From positions 1 to 64,000 of the forward strand of contig JAMPFQ010000005.1 of NCBI GenBank assembly GCA_023664345.1: a stretch of 64,000 nucleotides of DNA. Direction: 5' to 3'. Origin of the DNA: Lachnospiraceae bacterium. Lineage in GTDB: Bacteria > Bacillota > Clostridia > Lachnospirales > Lachnospiraceae. Below, piece by piece: positions 33,703 to 42,948 of the stretch. The translations under genes and the position numbers were made by a program. The notes under the pieces are model-generated. The model did not search any database. It was not told the DNA's origin and saw nothing but the letters and a program-made list of their open reading frames with translations. Numbering within the stretch: the first letter of the stretch is position 1; the number at the start of each line of letters is the position of its first letter.

Positions 33703-34737
33703 ATGAATGACAGACTAGCGGGCATCAGACAGGAGATCTTGAACGGGATCGAACAGCATGCCAGTTCAAGGGCGGCGGCCTTTGAACTCAGGAAACAGTT
33801 TCTGGATTCCAGGACCGGCAAGATCGGCCAGATGATGAAGGAAATGAAGAACATCGCTCCGGAGGAGCGCGCCAGCTTTGGCAAGAATATCAACGAACTG
33901 AAAGAATGGGCGCAGCAGAAGTTCTCCGAACTGGATGAGAAGCTGAAGGCAAAGGAACTGGAGCGCAGGTATGAGTCCGAGAAGGTCGATGTGACAATGC
34001 CTGCGCAGAAGATGGAGACTGGCAATCTGCATCCCGTTACCCAGATCCGCAACCAACTTATGGATATTTTCTTGGGCATGGGCTTTGAGGTGGCCGAGAC
34101 GCGGGAGATCGAGAAAGACTATTATAATTTTGAGGCGCTGAACATCCCCAAGGATCATCCGGCCAGGGATATGCAGGATACCTTTTACCTGTCGCCGGAA
34201 TTCCTGCTTACCACCCAGACCAGCGCGGCCCAGATCCATACCATGGAGAAGAAAAAGCCGCCCATCAAGATTGTTGCCGCGCCGGGCAAGGTGTTCCGCT
34301 CGGACGATGATGCAACCCACTCCCCCATGTTCCATCAGATGGAGGGGCTGGTGGTGGACGAGAAGATCACGCTGTGCGACCTGAAAGGAATGCTGGAGCA
34401 TTTCGCGAAGAAGATTTTCGGGGAGGAGACCACCACCCGTCTGCGTCCTTCTTATTTCCCTTTCACGGAACCTTCCGTGGAGGTGGATGTCAGCTGCTTT
34501 TCCTGCGGGGGAAAAGGCTGCAGGCTGTGCAAGGGCACGGGCTGGATCGAACTTCTGGGCGCGGGCATCGTGAACAAAAAGGTGCTGGAAAATTGCGGCA
34601 TCGATTCGGAGAAATATAGCGGACTGGCTTTCGGCATCGGATTGGATCGTGCCGCCATGGTGAAATACGGCATTAACAATGTGAAGTTGTTGTTCGAGTC
34701 CGATCTGCGTGTGCTGCGGCAGATCGATGACAACTGA
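33703..34737 (+). CDS. pheS: Phenylalanine-tRNA ligase alpha subunit
   Basis: 344 aa. An N-terminal coiled coil (about 1-85) contacts tRNA. The class II catalytic core carries motif 2 ([19 protein letters not shown]) and motif 3 ([17 protein letters not shown]). The cysteine-bearing insert [17 protein letters not shown] near residues 265-281 is usual for Gram-positive PheS. Expression is expected to be controlled by the T-box leader upstream. RBS GGGAGGAAA. Confidence 0.96.
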   Translation: MNDRLAGIRQEILNGIEQHASSRAAAFELRKQFLDSRTGKIGQMMKEMKNIAPEERASFGKNINELKEWAQQKFSELDEKLKAKELERRYESEKVDVTMPAQKMETGNLHPVTQIRNQLMDIFLGMGFEVAETREIEKDYYNFEALNIPKDHPARDMQDTFYLSPEFLLTTQTSAAQIHTMEKKKPPIKIVAAPGKVFRSDDDATHSPMFHQMEGLVVDEKITLCDLKGMLEHFAKKIFGEETTTRLRPSYFPFTEPSVEVDVSCFSCGGKGCRLCKGTGWIELLGAGIVNKKVLENCGIDSEKYSGLAFGIGLDRAAMVKYGINNVKLLFESDLRVLRQIDDN

Positions 34738-34758
34738 ATTTCTATATAGAGTGGAAAT

Positions 34759-34842
34759 CAAACAGTCTCGGAACGGTAAGCGCAGAACAGGGGCGCTGAA
34801 GTGCAGAGATCGGAACAAATTGCCGTAGACGGCAATTGAATG
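34759..34842 (+). repeat. Family B repeat, short form, between pheS and pheT
   Basis: AAACAGTCTCGGAACGGTAAGCG-type arm, GCGC/GCGC core and GATCGGAACAAAT arm, followed by a small hairpin TTGCCGT/ACGGCAA that also occurs between the two copies before pheS. It leads directly into the pheT RBS (GGAGG). Confidence 0.6.
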
Positions 34843-34852
34843 GAGGAAGATT

Positions 34853-37273
34853 ATGTTAGTACCATTGAGTTGGTTGAAAGAATATGTGGACATTGATATC
34901 ACGCCACAGGAACTGGAACAGAAGCTGTTCTCCTGCGGCCTTGAAGTGGAAGAACTGACAGAGGTCGGAAAGGAGATCAGCAAGGTTGTGGTGGGGCTGG
35001 TGGAGGAGTGCGAGCCCATCCCTGAGACCCATCTGCATGTGTGCAGGGTCAACGCGGGTGAACATGGGACATTCCAGATCTGCTGCGGTGCGGACAATGT
35101 AAGGGCGGGGGGAAAATTCCCTGTGGCGCTGGTGGGCGCGACAGTCTATATGACCGCCAAGGATCACAAGACCGTGGAAGGCACCATGACCATCAAGAAA
35201 GGAAAACTCCGGGGCTATGAATCCGAGGGAATGCTCTGCTCCGGCGTGGAACTGGGCGTCAGCGAGAATATGTTCCCCGGCGCAGGCTACAACGGACTGC
35301 TGGCGCTGCCTGAGGACGCGGAGATCGGAGCGGACGTAAAGCCCATGCTGGGGCTGGATGACTGGATCTTTGACATTTCCGTCACGGCAAACAGACCGGA
35401 CTGCCAGAGTATCCTTGGCATCGCCAGGGAAGTGGCGGCGGTCCTGGACAAAGAACTGAAAGAGCCCTCCCTGGAGTATACGGAAACGGAAGTGAAGAAA
35501 GAGGGCTTCACCGTAACGGTGGAGGCGCCGGATCTCTGTCCCAGGTATATCGGTCATTATGTGTATGATGTGAAGATCGGGGAATCCCCCCTGTGGATGA
35601 AGCGCAGGCTGGCTTTGGTGGGACAGGATGCCATTTCCAATATCGTGGATATCACCAACTATGTGCTGTTGGAGATGGGACAGCCCATGCACGCCTTTGA
35701 CTGCGATTATCTGGAGGGCAATGCCATCCGGGTAAGGCGTGCCGGTGAGGGAGAGAAGCTTGTAACCCTGGATTCCCAGGAGTATACTTTAAATAACAAT
35801 AACCTGGTGATCTGCGACGGGGCAAAGCCCGTGGCGTTGGCAGGCGTCATGGGAGGGCTGAATTCCGAGATCCGGGATACCACGGTGGAGGTCATGTTTG
35901 AGGCAGCCAAATTCATGCGCGACAATATCCGCAGGACTTCCCGCGCCCTGGGCAAACGCACCGACGCCAGCGCCAGATATGAGAAAGGTGTGGACGAGTA
36001 CACCACGGTGCATGCCATGAAGCGTGCCCTGCATCTGGTGGAGGAACTGGGCTGCGGCAAGATCTCCTGCACCCATGTGGATGCAAACACGGGAAATTCC
36101 ATTGCGCCCAGGGAGATGAAAGTAAGCGTCAGGAAAGTAAACGACGTGTTGGGGATCGAAGTGCCGGAAAAGGAGATCCTGAGGATCATGAAGAATCTGC
36201 AGTTTGCTCCCGTCCTGGCGGGGGACGAACTGACACTGCAGGTGCCCGCTTACCGCGAGGATATGGATTCCTATCCGGATGTGGCGGAGGAAGTGATCCG
36301 CATATACGGTTACGACCATGTTGTCCCCACGTTTATGTCAGAGGCAAAGGTCACAATGGGTGGACTGGATCAGAAGCAGAAGAAAGAACTGAAGCTGAAA
36401 AGGGCGCTCTGCAGCGTGGGAGCCTACGAGTGCATCCATTATTCTTTTATTTCGCCCTCAGACCTGGATCTGCTGCGGCTGCCGGAGGATGCCCCTGAGA
36501 GAAATGCCATCCGCATCCTGAATCCCATCAACGAGGAACTTTCCCTGATGCGCACCACGCTGGCGCCGTCCATGCTGAACGCCATTGCCAGGAACCAGAA
36601 AAAGGGAAATCTTGAGGGCAGGCTGTTTGAGGTGGCAAATGTGTTCCTTCCCGGGGAACTGCCCCTGAAAGAGTATCCTGACGAGAGAGATACGCTCTGC
36701 ATCGGTATTTTCGGGGAGAAGGAAAGCTTCTTCACCCTGAAGGGAATGGCGGAGAAAGTGGCGGAGACCCTGTTCGTGGATTTCGCTTATGAGCCTGTGA
36801 AAAAGCCTTTCCTGCATCCCTATCAGGCGGCGGCGATCTTCTGTGAGGGAAAGGAGATCGGCTATCTCGGCAAGGCGGCTTACGAGGTCAGCGAGAGCCT
36901 TGACCTGCGCACGGACGCGTATCTGCTGGAGATCGACATGAAAGAACTTTCCGCCCTGTATGACAGGCAGGCGTCTTTCACGCCGCTGTCCAGATTCCCG
37001 GAGGAGAGCCGTGACCTGGCCCTGGTGATGGATCGGACTGTGACCTGCGGACAGGTGGAGGATGTGATGAAGAAGTCCTGTTCCCATATCAGGGATATCA
37101 GGCTGTTTGACGTCTATGAGGGATCACAGATCCCGGCGGATAAGCGCAGCATGGCGTTCACCGTCGAATTCGTGCCCGGGGAGGAAGCTTTCCAGCCGGA
37201 TTCCGTTGACCGGTTCGTGAAGAAGATCTTAAAGAACCTGAAGAACCAGCTGGATATAGAGTTAAGGAGTTAA
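34853..37273 (+). CDS. pheT: Phenylalanine-tRNA ligase beta subunit
   Basis: 806 aa, full length. Begins MLVPLSWLKEYVDIDIT; EMAP/OB tRNA-binding domain at about 40-155; B3/B4 editing region at about 210-400; B5 domain with RREMK-like strands at about 405-475; catalytic-like core with PDVAEEVIRIYGYD; C-terminal anticodon-binding FDX domain (SRFPEESRDLALVMD ... FVPGEEAFQPDSV). Forms the heterotetramer with PheS. RBS GGAGG. Confidence 0.96.
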   Translation: MLVPLSWLKEYVDIDITPQELEQKLFSCGLEVEELTEVGKEISKVVVGLVEECEPIPETHLHVCRVNAGEHGTFQICCGADNVRAGGKFPVALVGATVYMTAKDHKTVEGTMTIKKGKLRGYESEGMLCSGVELGVSENMFPGAGYNGLLALPEDAEIGADVKPMLGLDDWIFDISVTANRPDCQSILGIAREVAAVLDKELKEPSLEYTETEVKKEGFTVTVEAPDLCPRYIGHYVYDVKIGESPLWMKRRLALVGQDAISNIVDITNYVLLEMGQPMHAFDCDYLEGNAIRVRRAGEGEKLVTLDSQEYTLNNNNLVICDGAKPVALAGVMGGLNSEIRDTTVEVMFEAAKFMRDNIRRTSRALGKRTDASARYEKGVDEYTTVHAMKRALHLVEELGCGKISCTHVDANTGNSIAPREMKVSVRKVNDVLGIEVPEKEILRIMKNLQFAPVLAGDELTLQVPAYREDMDSYPDVAEEVIRIYGYDHVVPTFMSEAKVTMGGLDQKQKKELKLKRALCSVGAYECIHYSFISPSDLDLLRLPEDAPERNAIRILNPINEELSLMRTTLAPSMLNAIARNQKKGNLEGRLFEVANVFLPGELPLKEYPDERDTLCIGIFGEKESFFTLKGMAEKVAETLFVDFAYEPVKKPFLHPYQAAAIFCEGKEIGYLGKAAYEVSESLDLRTDAYLLEIDMKELSALYDRQASFTPLSRFPEESRDLALVMDRTVTCGQVEDVMKKSCSHIRDIRLFDVYEGSQIPADKRSMAFTVEFVPGEEAFQPDSVDRFVKKILKNLKNQLDIELRS

Positions 37274-37285
37274 AGGAGAAGAAAT

Positions 37286-37639
37286 ATGCCGTTTTTACTG
37301 TTGTTAAACCTGATCGTGCCCTATGTGATGATCCTGGTGGGAGGTATCCTGAAAAAGCATCCTGTATCGGATATGAGATCGCAGAACGGATATAACACGC
37401 CGACTTCACGGAAATCCCAGGCACACTGGGACTATGCGCAGAGTATTGCCCCCGATATTTTTATATCCATCGGAAAGACAGCGGGAGTGGTCGAGATCAT
37501 TTTATGTGTGATCCTGTTTTTGTTGCATGTTTCCAGCCAGGAGGCTCTCATTGCCGGTGGGTGTGTGGGAGTTGGTTTTCTGCTGTTCGGATTTTACAGG
37601 ACGGATTCGGAAGTCAAGAAAAAGTTTGCGGAGGTATGA
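37286..37639 (+). CDS. SdpI-family membrane protein
   Basis: 117 aa. Membrane helices at about 3-20, 68-85 and 90-108; between the first two is the SdpI signature region GYNTPTSRKSQAHWDYAQ. In Bacillus SdpI gives immunity to the SdpC toxin, but most family members are uncharacterised housekeeping-type membrane proteins. Twelve bases after pheT with AAGGAG, so probably on the pheST transcript. Confidence 0.78.
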   Translation: MPFLLLLNLIVPYVMILVGGILKKHPVSDMRSQNGYNTPTSRKSQAHWDYAQSIAPDIFISIGKTAGVVEIILCVILFLLHVSSQEALIAGGCVGVGFLLFGFYRTDSEVKKKFAEV

Positions 37640-37641
37640 CC

Positions 37642-37872
37642 ATGAAAAAACTGCTCTTTGGATGTTTCTTGATGCTTTCGGGCATTATAGGGGGGGCTGC
37701 ATGGCTGATAGCAGCTTCAAATCTGGTGCAGGGCGGAGCCTGGTCTACCATGGCAAACATATTCCCCGTTATTGGGTTTGGCAGGAAGGACGGGTATTTT
37801 GTGATCCTGTTTTATGCACTTGCTGTTGCAGGCGCTGTTATCGCAATTAAGGGAATGAAGGAAGATAAGTAA
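37642..37872 (+). CDS. Small hypothetical membrane protein, 76 aa
   Basis: Start at 37642 behind GGAGG (seven-base spacing); ATG 37636 is too close to the RBS. Two hydrophobic helices (about 5-26 and 52-69) flanking a short loop with GFGRKDGY. No recognised domain. Follows the SdpI-like gene almost directly, so the two may form a membrane pair. Confidence 0.65.
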   Translation: MKKLLFGCFLMLSGIIGGAAWLIAASNLVQGGAWSTMANIFPVIGFGRKDGYFVILFYALAVAGAVIAIKGMKEDK

Positions 37873-37937
37873 AAACAGTCTCGCAACGCCAGGCGCAGAT
37901 TAGGGTGCTGAAGTGAAGAGACGGAACTGGAATAGGA
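37871..37937 (+). repeat. Family B repeat, short form
   Basis: AAAAACAGTCTCGCAACG arm, GCGCAGATTAGGGTGCT core, GAGACGGAACTGGAAT arm, then AGGAGG, which is the RBS of the next gene. The outer arms have changed together (AGTCTCG with GAGAC), keeping pairing. Confidence 0.65.
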
Positions 37938-37947
37938 GGCATCTGAA

Positions 37948-39396
37948 ATGGAAAAGAAAAATATCTGGGAAACATTTGACGCGAAGCATTTGAAAAAGCT
38001 GGAGAGCCTGAACCGGGAGTACAGGGACTTTTTGGATAACGGCAAGACGGAGCGGGAGTGCATCGACACCATCGTCAACACCATTGAAAAAGAGGGCTAC
38101 CGCGAACTGGAGAGCCTCATCAAAAGTGGGGAGGAACTTTCCACAGGGGATAAGGTGTACAGCGTATGGATGAATAAATCCATCGTCATGTTTCGTATCG
38201 GCGCAAAGCCCATGGCGGAGGGAATGAATATCCTGGGGGCGCACATCGACAGCCCCAGGCTGGATGTGAAGCAGAATCCTTTATATGAGGACGGCGGGTT
38301 CGCCTATCTGGACACCCATTATTACGGCGGCGTGAAGAAATATCAGTGGGTGACCATCCCTCTTGCCATCCACGGCGTGGTGGTAAAGAAAGACGGCGCC
38401 ACCATTGAACTGAATATCGGCGAGAATGAGGACGATCCCGTGTTCTTCATCTCTGACCTGCTGATCCACCTGTCCCAGGAACAGCTGGAGAAAAAAGCCG
38501 CCAAGGTGATCGAGGGAGAGGCTCTGGATCTTATTATCGGCAACAAGCCTCTTGTTATCGACAAGAAAGCGGAGAAAAATAAGGACAAGGAGCATAATAA
38601 GGAAAAAGAGAGTGAAAAGGAACATGCAAAGGATGCCGTGAAAGCTGGTATTCTGGAAATCCTGAAAGACAGCTACGGAATCGAGGAGGAAGACTTTATC
38701 TCTGCTGAACTGGAGATCGTTCCCGCAGGGACGGCAAGGGAGGCAGGCTTTGACCGCAGCATGATCCTTGCTTACGGTCAGGATGACAGGGTCTGCGCGT
38801 TTACCTCCATGAGAGCCATGCTGGATGTGCAGGAATCCGACAGGACGGCCTGCTGCATCCTGGTGGATAAGGAGGAGATCGGTTCCGTGGGCGCCACCGG
38901 TATGCGGTCCAGGTTCTTTGAGAACGCGGTGGCGGAAGTGATGGAACTTAGCGGGGAGTACAGCGAACTGAACCTGAGGAGATGCCTGGCTCACAGCTGT
39001 ATGCTGTCCTCCGATGTGAGCAGTGCGTATGATCCTTCCTTTGCAGCCAGCTATGACAAGAAGAATGTGGCGTATCTGGGCGGCGGCATGGTATTTAACA
39101 AATTTACCGGCTCCAGGGGAAAATCCGGATCCAATGACGCCAACGCGGAGTATCTGGCACATTTGCGCAAAGTCATGGCGGACAGGAAAGTGAACTTCCA
39201 GACCGCGGAACTGGGCAAGGTAGACTTGGGCGGCGGCGGGACCATCGCCTATATCCTGGCGCTCTATGGCATGAACGTGGTGGACAGCGGCGTGGCGGTG
39301 CTGAACATGCACGCTCCCTGGGAGGCTACCAGCAAGGCGGATGTCTATGAAGCATACAGAGGATATATGGCATTTGTGGAAGAGGCCTCAATGTGA
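37948..39396 (+). CDS. M18-family aminopeptidase
   Basis: 482 aa. Two-zinc peptidase: [12 protein letters not shown] (first His and Asp), [15 protein letters not shown] (Glu pair), [10 protein letters not shown] and the C-terminal NMHAPWE His. Family length is about 430-480. A charged insertion rich in Lys/Glu/His at about residues 208-236 ([20 protein letters not shown]) sits in an otherwise well-behaved domain. Cytoplasmic peptide turnover is expected. Overlaps queA by four bases. Confidence 0.92.
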   Translation: MEKKNIWETFDAKHLKKLESLNREYRDFLDNGKTERECIDTIVNTIEKEGYRELESLIKSGEELSTGDKVYSVWMNKSIVMFRIGAKPMAEGMNILGAHIDSPRLDVKQNPLYEDGGFAYLDTHYYGGVKKYQWVTIPLAIHGVVVKKDGATIELNIGENEDDPVFFISDLLIHLSQEQLEKKAAKVIEGEALDLIIGNKPLVIDKKAEKNKDKEHNKEKESEKEHAKDAVKAGILEILKDSYGIEEEDFISAELEIVPAGTAREAGFDRSMILAYGQDDRVCAFTSMRAMLDVQESDRTACCILVDKEEIGSVGATGMRSRFFENAVAEVMELSGEYSELNLRRCLAHSCMLSSDVSSAYDPSFAASYDKKNVAYLGGGMVFNKFTGSRGKSGSNDANAEYLAHLRKVMADRKVNFQTAELGKVDLGGGGTIAYILALYGMNVVDSGVAVLNMHAPWEATSKADVYEAYRGYMAFVEEASM

Positions 39397-40454
39397 GTGT
39401 GGAAAATGTAAGGGAAGAGAATGGAGGCTTGAAAACCTCGGATTATTACTTTGATCTGCCTCAGGAACTGATCGCCCAGGATCCCCTGGAAGACCGTTCC
39501 GCATCCCGGCTGCTGGTGCTGGACAAGGAGTCGGGATGCGTGTCCCATCATGTGTTCTGTGAGATCACGGACTTTCTGGAGCCGGGAGACTGCCTGGTGC
39601 TGAATAACACCAAGGTGATTCCTGCAAGGCTTCTGGGAGAGCGGGAGGGTACAGGCGCCCATGTGGAAGTGCTTCTGCTGAAACGCCGCGAAAATGATAT
39701 CTGGGAGACGCTGGTAAAACCCGGGAAAAAATGCCGTCCCGGCACAAGGCTTGTCTTTGGCGGCGGACTGCTGAAAGGGGAAGTGCTGGAGACGGTGGAG
39801 GAGGGAAACCGCCTGATCCGCTTTGCATATGAGGGTATTTTCGAGGAGGTTCTGGACAGACTGGGAGAGATGCCCCTGCCCCCTTATATCACCCATAAGC
39901 TGCAGGATAAGAACCGCTACCAGACGGTCTACGCGAAATACGAAGGCTCCGCTGCAGCGCCTACCGCAGGGCTGCATTTTACGGAGGAACTGCTGCAGCG
40001 CATCCGGTCGAAAGGCGTCAGGATCGCCTATGTGACCCTGCATGTGGGTCTGGGTACATTCCGGCCCGTGAAAGAAGAAAATATCCTGGAGCATCATATG
40101 CACTCCGAATTTTATCAGGTATCGGCGGAGGCGGCGGATACGATTAATGAGACGAAACAAAATGGCGGCCGGGTGGTCTGTGTGGGGACTACCAGCTGCC
40201 GCACCGTGGAGAGCGCGTCAGATGAAAGCGGCCATGTGAACGCGGGCAGCGGGGACACGCAGATCTTTATCTATCCCGGATATCGTTTCAAGGCGCTGGA
40301 CGCGCTGATCACGAATTTTCACCTGCCCGAATCCACCCTGATCATGCTGGTATCGGCGCTTGCCGGACGGGAAAATGTGCTGAACGCATACCGGGAGGCA
40401 GTGAGGGAGAGGTATCGGTTTTTCAGTTTTGGGGATGCCATGCTGATCAGATAA
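39393..40454 (+). CDS. queA: S-adenosylmethionine:tRNA ribosyltransferase-isomerase
   Basis: 353 aa from GTG 39393, seven bases after GAGG inside the peptidase gene. QueA adds the epoxycyclopentane ring during queuosine synthesis in tRNA. Family motifs: [58 protein letters not shown] and [14 protein letters not shown]. No other que or tgt gene lies in the window. Cotranscribed with the aminopeptidase. Confidence 0.95.
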   Translation: MSVENVREENGGLKTSDYYFDLPQELIAQDPLEDRSASRLLVLDKESGCVSHHVFCEITDFLEPGDCLVLNNTKVIPARLLGEREGTGAHVEVLLLKRRENDIWETLVKPGKKCRPGTRLVFGGGLLKGEVLETVEEGNRLIRFAYEGIFEEVLDRLGEMPLPPYITHKLQDKNRYQTVYAKYEGSAAAPTAGLHFTEELLQRIRSKGVRIAYVTLHVGLGTFRPVKEENILEHHMHSEFYQVSAEAADTINETKQNGGRVVCVGTTSCRTVESASDESGHVNAGSGDTQIFIYPGYRFKALDALITNFHLPESTLIMLVSALAGRENVLNAYREAVRERYRFFSFGDAMLIR

Positions 40455-40477
40455 GGTCAACAGAAAGGACATTGCTT

Positions 40478-40819
40478 ATGAATGAAAGAAGAAAAAGCAA
40501 AAGGACAAGCATGCCTTCCAGGCTTATGATAAAGCGGCTGGACGGTGGTGAGGACAGACAGGTTACCATTGAGGTCACTGACGTGTCAAAAAGCGGTATC
40601 GGCTTTGAGTGTAAGGAACAGCTGCAGGTGGGTGAGGTATATGAGTCCTTTCTGACCATCTGGACCAAGGAAGTGATCCATGCGATCCTCAGGATCGTGC
40701 GCATCGAACTGAAAGAGCAGATGTATTCTTATGGTGCGGTATTTGTGGGAATGCCGGATACGGAGTCGGCCAGGATCGAGGTATATCAGACTGTTGAAGA
40801 TGTTAAGAAAAACCAGTAG
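40478..40819 (+). CDS. PilZ-domain protein
   Basis: 113 aa from ATG 40478, nine bases after AAAGGA. Starts ERRKSKRTSMPSRL, giving the RxxxR-type c-di-GMP contact, with DVSKSGIGFEC as the second PilZ motif. A lone PilZ domain, so a small c-di-GMP-responsive effector is inferred. Lies between queA and a VanZ-type gene. Confidence 0.82.
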   Translation: MNERRKSKRTSMPSRLMIKRLDGGEDRQVTIEVTDVSKSGIGFECKEQLQVGEVYESFLTIWTKEVIHAILRIVRIELKEQMYSYGAVFVGMPDTESARIEVYQTVEDVKKNQ

Positions 40820-40826
40820 GAAAGTG

Positions 40827-41300
40827 ATGATCTCCACAGGCGCAGGGATCTTGCTGGCAGTCCTGTATGTGATCATATTCAATTTTTCGGCGCAGGATGC
40901 GGAACAGTCCGGATCCCTGAGCCGGATCATTTCTGAAAAATGGGTGGAAATGATCAATACGCTTGCCAACAGGCAGTGGAGTCAGGCGGTGATGGAGGAA
41001 TGGATCGTTTATTTTGAGCACCCCATCAGAAAACTGGCGCATTTTACTGAATATGCCTGCATGGGCGTGCTCGTCTATGTGTTGTGGAGCCAGTGGCTGG
41101 AGCGGGGGAAAAGGCTTTACCTGCTTACAATAGCGTGGGTTGCTCTGTCCGCGGCAGCGGACGAGTTCCATCAGCGCTTTGTACCGGGCAGATCGGGCAA
41201 TCTTGCGGATGTCTGCCTGGACACCTGCGGCGGAGCCGCGGGGATGCTGTTCTGCGTCCTTGTGTGGAAAATTTTTTTAAAAAACAGGCATGGTTCCTGA
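40827..41300 (+). CDS. VanZ-family membrane protein
   Basis: 157 aa from ATG 40827 (AGGA six bases upstream); an earlier ATG at 40800 would add a basic MLRKTSRKV head but overlaps the PilZ gene and lacks a good RBS. Four membrane helices; family motifs are FNFSAQDAEQSG, IRKLAHFTEYACMG and SAAADEFHQRFVPGRSGNLADVCLD. Name comes from the teicoplanin-resistance gene, but members are common in Firmicutes without resistance. A terminator overlaps its end. Confidence 0.82.
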   Translation: MISTGAGILLAVLYVIIFNFSAQDAEQSGSLSRIISEKWVEMINTLANRQWSQAVMEEWIVYFEHPIRKLAHFTEYACMGVLVYVLWSQWLERGKRLYLLTIAWVALSAAADEFHQRFVPGRSGNLADVCLDTCGGAAGMLFCVLVWKIFLKNRHGS

Positions 41301-41324
41301 TAGCCAGGGATTATGCCTGTTTTT
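41279..41324 (+). terminator. Terminator after the VanZ gene
   Basis: AAAACAGGCAT pairs with ATGCCTGTTTT with a 20-odd base loop, closing with a T-run. Confidence 0.7.
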
Positions 41325-41325
41325 C

Positions 41326-41383
41326 CGCGGGCAATGAGCCAAGGTCCAGGGAATCATGATTCCCTTGGACTTTGGAGAATGCT
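41326..41383. repeat. Palindromic intergenic element, family C copy 2
   Basis: CGCGGGCAATGAGCC then AAGGTCCAGGGAATCATG and its mirrored arm ATTCCCTTGGACTTTGG, ending GAATGC. Almost identical to 19698-19755 over about 55 bases. Confidence 0.7.
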
Positions 41384-41407
41384 TAAATCCGACTTACTGT
41401 CCTGCTA

Positions 41408-42508
41408 TCATTGCCGTATCCGCGGGGAATATCCCTCCGCCTCCAGGAGCGTGACGGCCGCCAGCAGGGAGGACTCATCATAAAATTCTATCTGCAGCAC
41501 ACCGTCCTCGGTCTCCCGGTTATGGGTGATGCCGATATTCTTGATGCTGAGTTTCTGTTCCGACAGCAGCGTGACGATGCGGGCAAGAGCGCCGGCTTTA
41601 TCGGCAATGTCCACACTGATGCTGAAAGAGCGCTTGATGGGCCCGCTGGAAGCGCTGATGAAAGAATCGCGGTATATCCGGGCACTGTCGAAGAAATCAT
41701 ACAGCCCGTCCTGGTCCCTGTTATCCAATGTCGCTTTGATCCTGGTCAGGGCATCGATATAATCTCCCAGTAATCCTGAAATATTTTCGGTGTTGGTGAG
41801 GCAGATCTGCTGCCACATCACGGCGGAAGAGGAGGCTATCCTGGTGATATCCTTAAAGCCTCCCGCAGCCACCATTTTCATGATGCCGTCAGCGGAATCG
41901 CTGTCCCGCACCAGATTGACCAGAGAGGACGCCACCACATGGGGCAGATGGCTGATGGCAGCGGTGACATGATCGTGCTTTTTATGATCCAGGACCAAAG
42001 GGATGGCTCCCATTTTTTCCACCAGATCGCGGTAGGCCTCCAGCTTTTCGGGAGGGACCTGATCGGTGGGTGTCAGGATATAATAAATATTTTCCAGAAG
42101 AGAAGCCTTGGAATTGGCGAAGCCGGTGCGCTCGCTGCCTGCCATGGGATGGCCGCCGATGAAACAGTGTTCCAGGCCGGCCTGGCGGACAGCGGTGTGG
42201 ATGGCGGTCTTGACGCTTCCCACATCCGTCAAAAGGCAGTTCGGTGAGATCACTTTTTTGACCGCCGTCAGATTGGCGTCATTCTTCTGCACGGGGGCAC
42301 ATAAAAAGATGTAATCGCAGCGGGAAAAGCTGTTGTCGATCCTTTCCGCCGCCACATCCGCGACATGCTGCTCCAAAGCCAGATCCAGCGCCTTGCTGTT
42401 CAGATCGTAAGCCACGATGCTGACCCCGGGGACAGATTGCTTCAAAGCTTTGGCGATAGAACCGCCGATCAGGCCAAGGCCGATAAAACCACAGGTAAGC
42501 TGGGACAT
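41408..42508 (-). CDS. tyrA: Prephenate dehydrogenase with ACT domain
   Basis: 366 aa; AAGGAGG upstream of ATG 42508. NAD-binding CGFIGLGLIGGSIAKAL at the N terminus, prephenate site GGHPMAGSERTGF (near 119-131) with catalytic His, SHLPHVVASSLVNL, and a C-terminal ACT domain from about residue 292 (SVDIADKAGALARIVTLL) for tyrosine feedback. It converts prephenate to 4-hydroxyphenylpyruvate. Its 5' leader is the structured element at 42535-42675. Confidence 0.94.
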   Translation of the reverse strand: MSQLTCGFIGLGLIGGSIAKALKQSVPGVSIVAYDLNSKALDLALEQHVADVAAERIDNSFSRCDYIFLCAPVQKNDANLTAVKKVISPNCLLTDVGSVKTAIHTAVRQAGLEHCFIGGHPMAGSERTGFANSKASLLENIYYILTPTDQVPPEKLEAYRDLVEKMGAIPLVLDHKKHDHVTAAISHLPHVVASSLVNLVRDSDSADGIMKMVAAGGFKDITRIASSSAVMWQQICLTNTENISGLLGDYIDALTRIKATLDNRDQDGLYDFFDSARIYRDSFISASSGPIKRSFSISVDIADKAGALARIVTLLSEQKLSIKNIGITHNRETEDGVLQIEFYDESSLLAAVTLLEAEGYSPRIRQ

Positions 42509-42534
42509 GGTGATCCTCCTTCAGAAAAAATGAT

Positions 42535-42675
42535 AACTGTTCAGAACCAACCTCGAAAACACTTTGTGTTTCCTCGGTGTTTGGCTTTCGCCAAATAAAT
42601 CAGACTGGAAATGTGCTCTTGAATGCAAGCATTCGCCGCATATTTCCAGTCTGATCTGCTTGGTCCTGAACAGTT
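42535..42675 (-). other. Four-way-junction RNA element between tRNA-Val and tyrA
   Basis: Closed by AACTGTTCAG (42535-42544) with CTGAACAGTT (42666-42675) plus ACCAA/TTGGT. Inside are three hairpins: AAACAC/GTGTTT, TTTGGC/GCCAAA (loop TTTC) and ATCAGACTGGAAAT/ATTTCCAGTCTGAT (outer 14 pairs, some imperfect). On the reverse strand the closing stem is followed after four bases by six T and then the tyrA RBS. Confidence 0.65.
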
Positions 42676-42681
42676 ACAAAA

Positions 42682-42755
42682 TGGAAGCAATGGGGCTCGA
42701 ACCCATGACCTCTCGCGTGTGAGGCGAACGCTCATCCCGGCTGAGCTATGCTTCC
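42682..42755 (-). tRNA. tRNA-Val (anticodon CAC)
   Basis: 74 bases. Acceptor GGAAGCA/TGCTTCC, D arm GCTC/GAGC, anticodon arm TTCGC-CTCACAC-GCGAG (anticodon CAC, reading GTG), T arm ATGGG-TTCGAGC-CCCAT, discriminator A. CCA is not encoded. Confidence 0.95.
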
Positions 42756-42764
42756 GTGCTTTCT

Positions 42765-42792
42765 ATTATAGCACTATGAGCGGAAAATGCAA
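42765..42792 (-). promoter_or_regulatory. Promoter for tRNA-Val (and possibly tyrA)
   Basis: On the reverse strand TTGCAT (42787-42792), 16 bases, TATAAT (42765-42770), nine bases from the tRNA 5' end. Confidence 0.75.
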
Positions 42793-42843
42793 TAAAATGC
42801 TTTGCAAAAAGATGAGTTTTCTGCATTTTGACCAAATCTTCTA

Positions 42844-42872
42844 TTGTAAAATGTAAGAATATTTAGTAAAAT
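42844..42872 (+). promoter_or_regulatory. Candidate promoter for the EF-G-like gene
   Basis: TTGTAA (42844-42849), 17 bases, TAAAAT (42867-42872). Confidence 0.55.
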
Positions 42873-42948
42873 AATCACATGGGGCTTTTGAAGTCAGATT
42901 CTTTTCGGGCAAAATACCCAAATGAAGCATAAAACGGAGGAGCGTAAT

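Noticed and set aside
33766..35097. 443-codon reverse frame across pheS-pheT
   Set aside because: Antisense shadow of two well-supported synthetase genes.
37286..37872. SdpI-like gene as immunity to a local bacteriocin
   Set aside because: No toxin or SdpAB-like gene nearby; most SdpI-family proteins are not immunity factors.
40827..41300. VanZ as a glycopeptide-resistance gene
   Set aside because: No vanA/H/X-type genes adjacent; VanZ-like proteins are widespread in Firmicutes.
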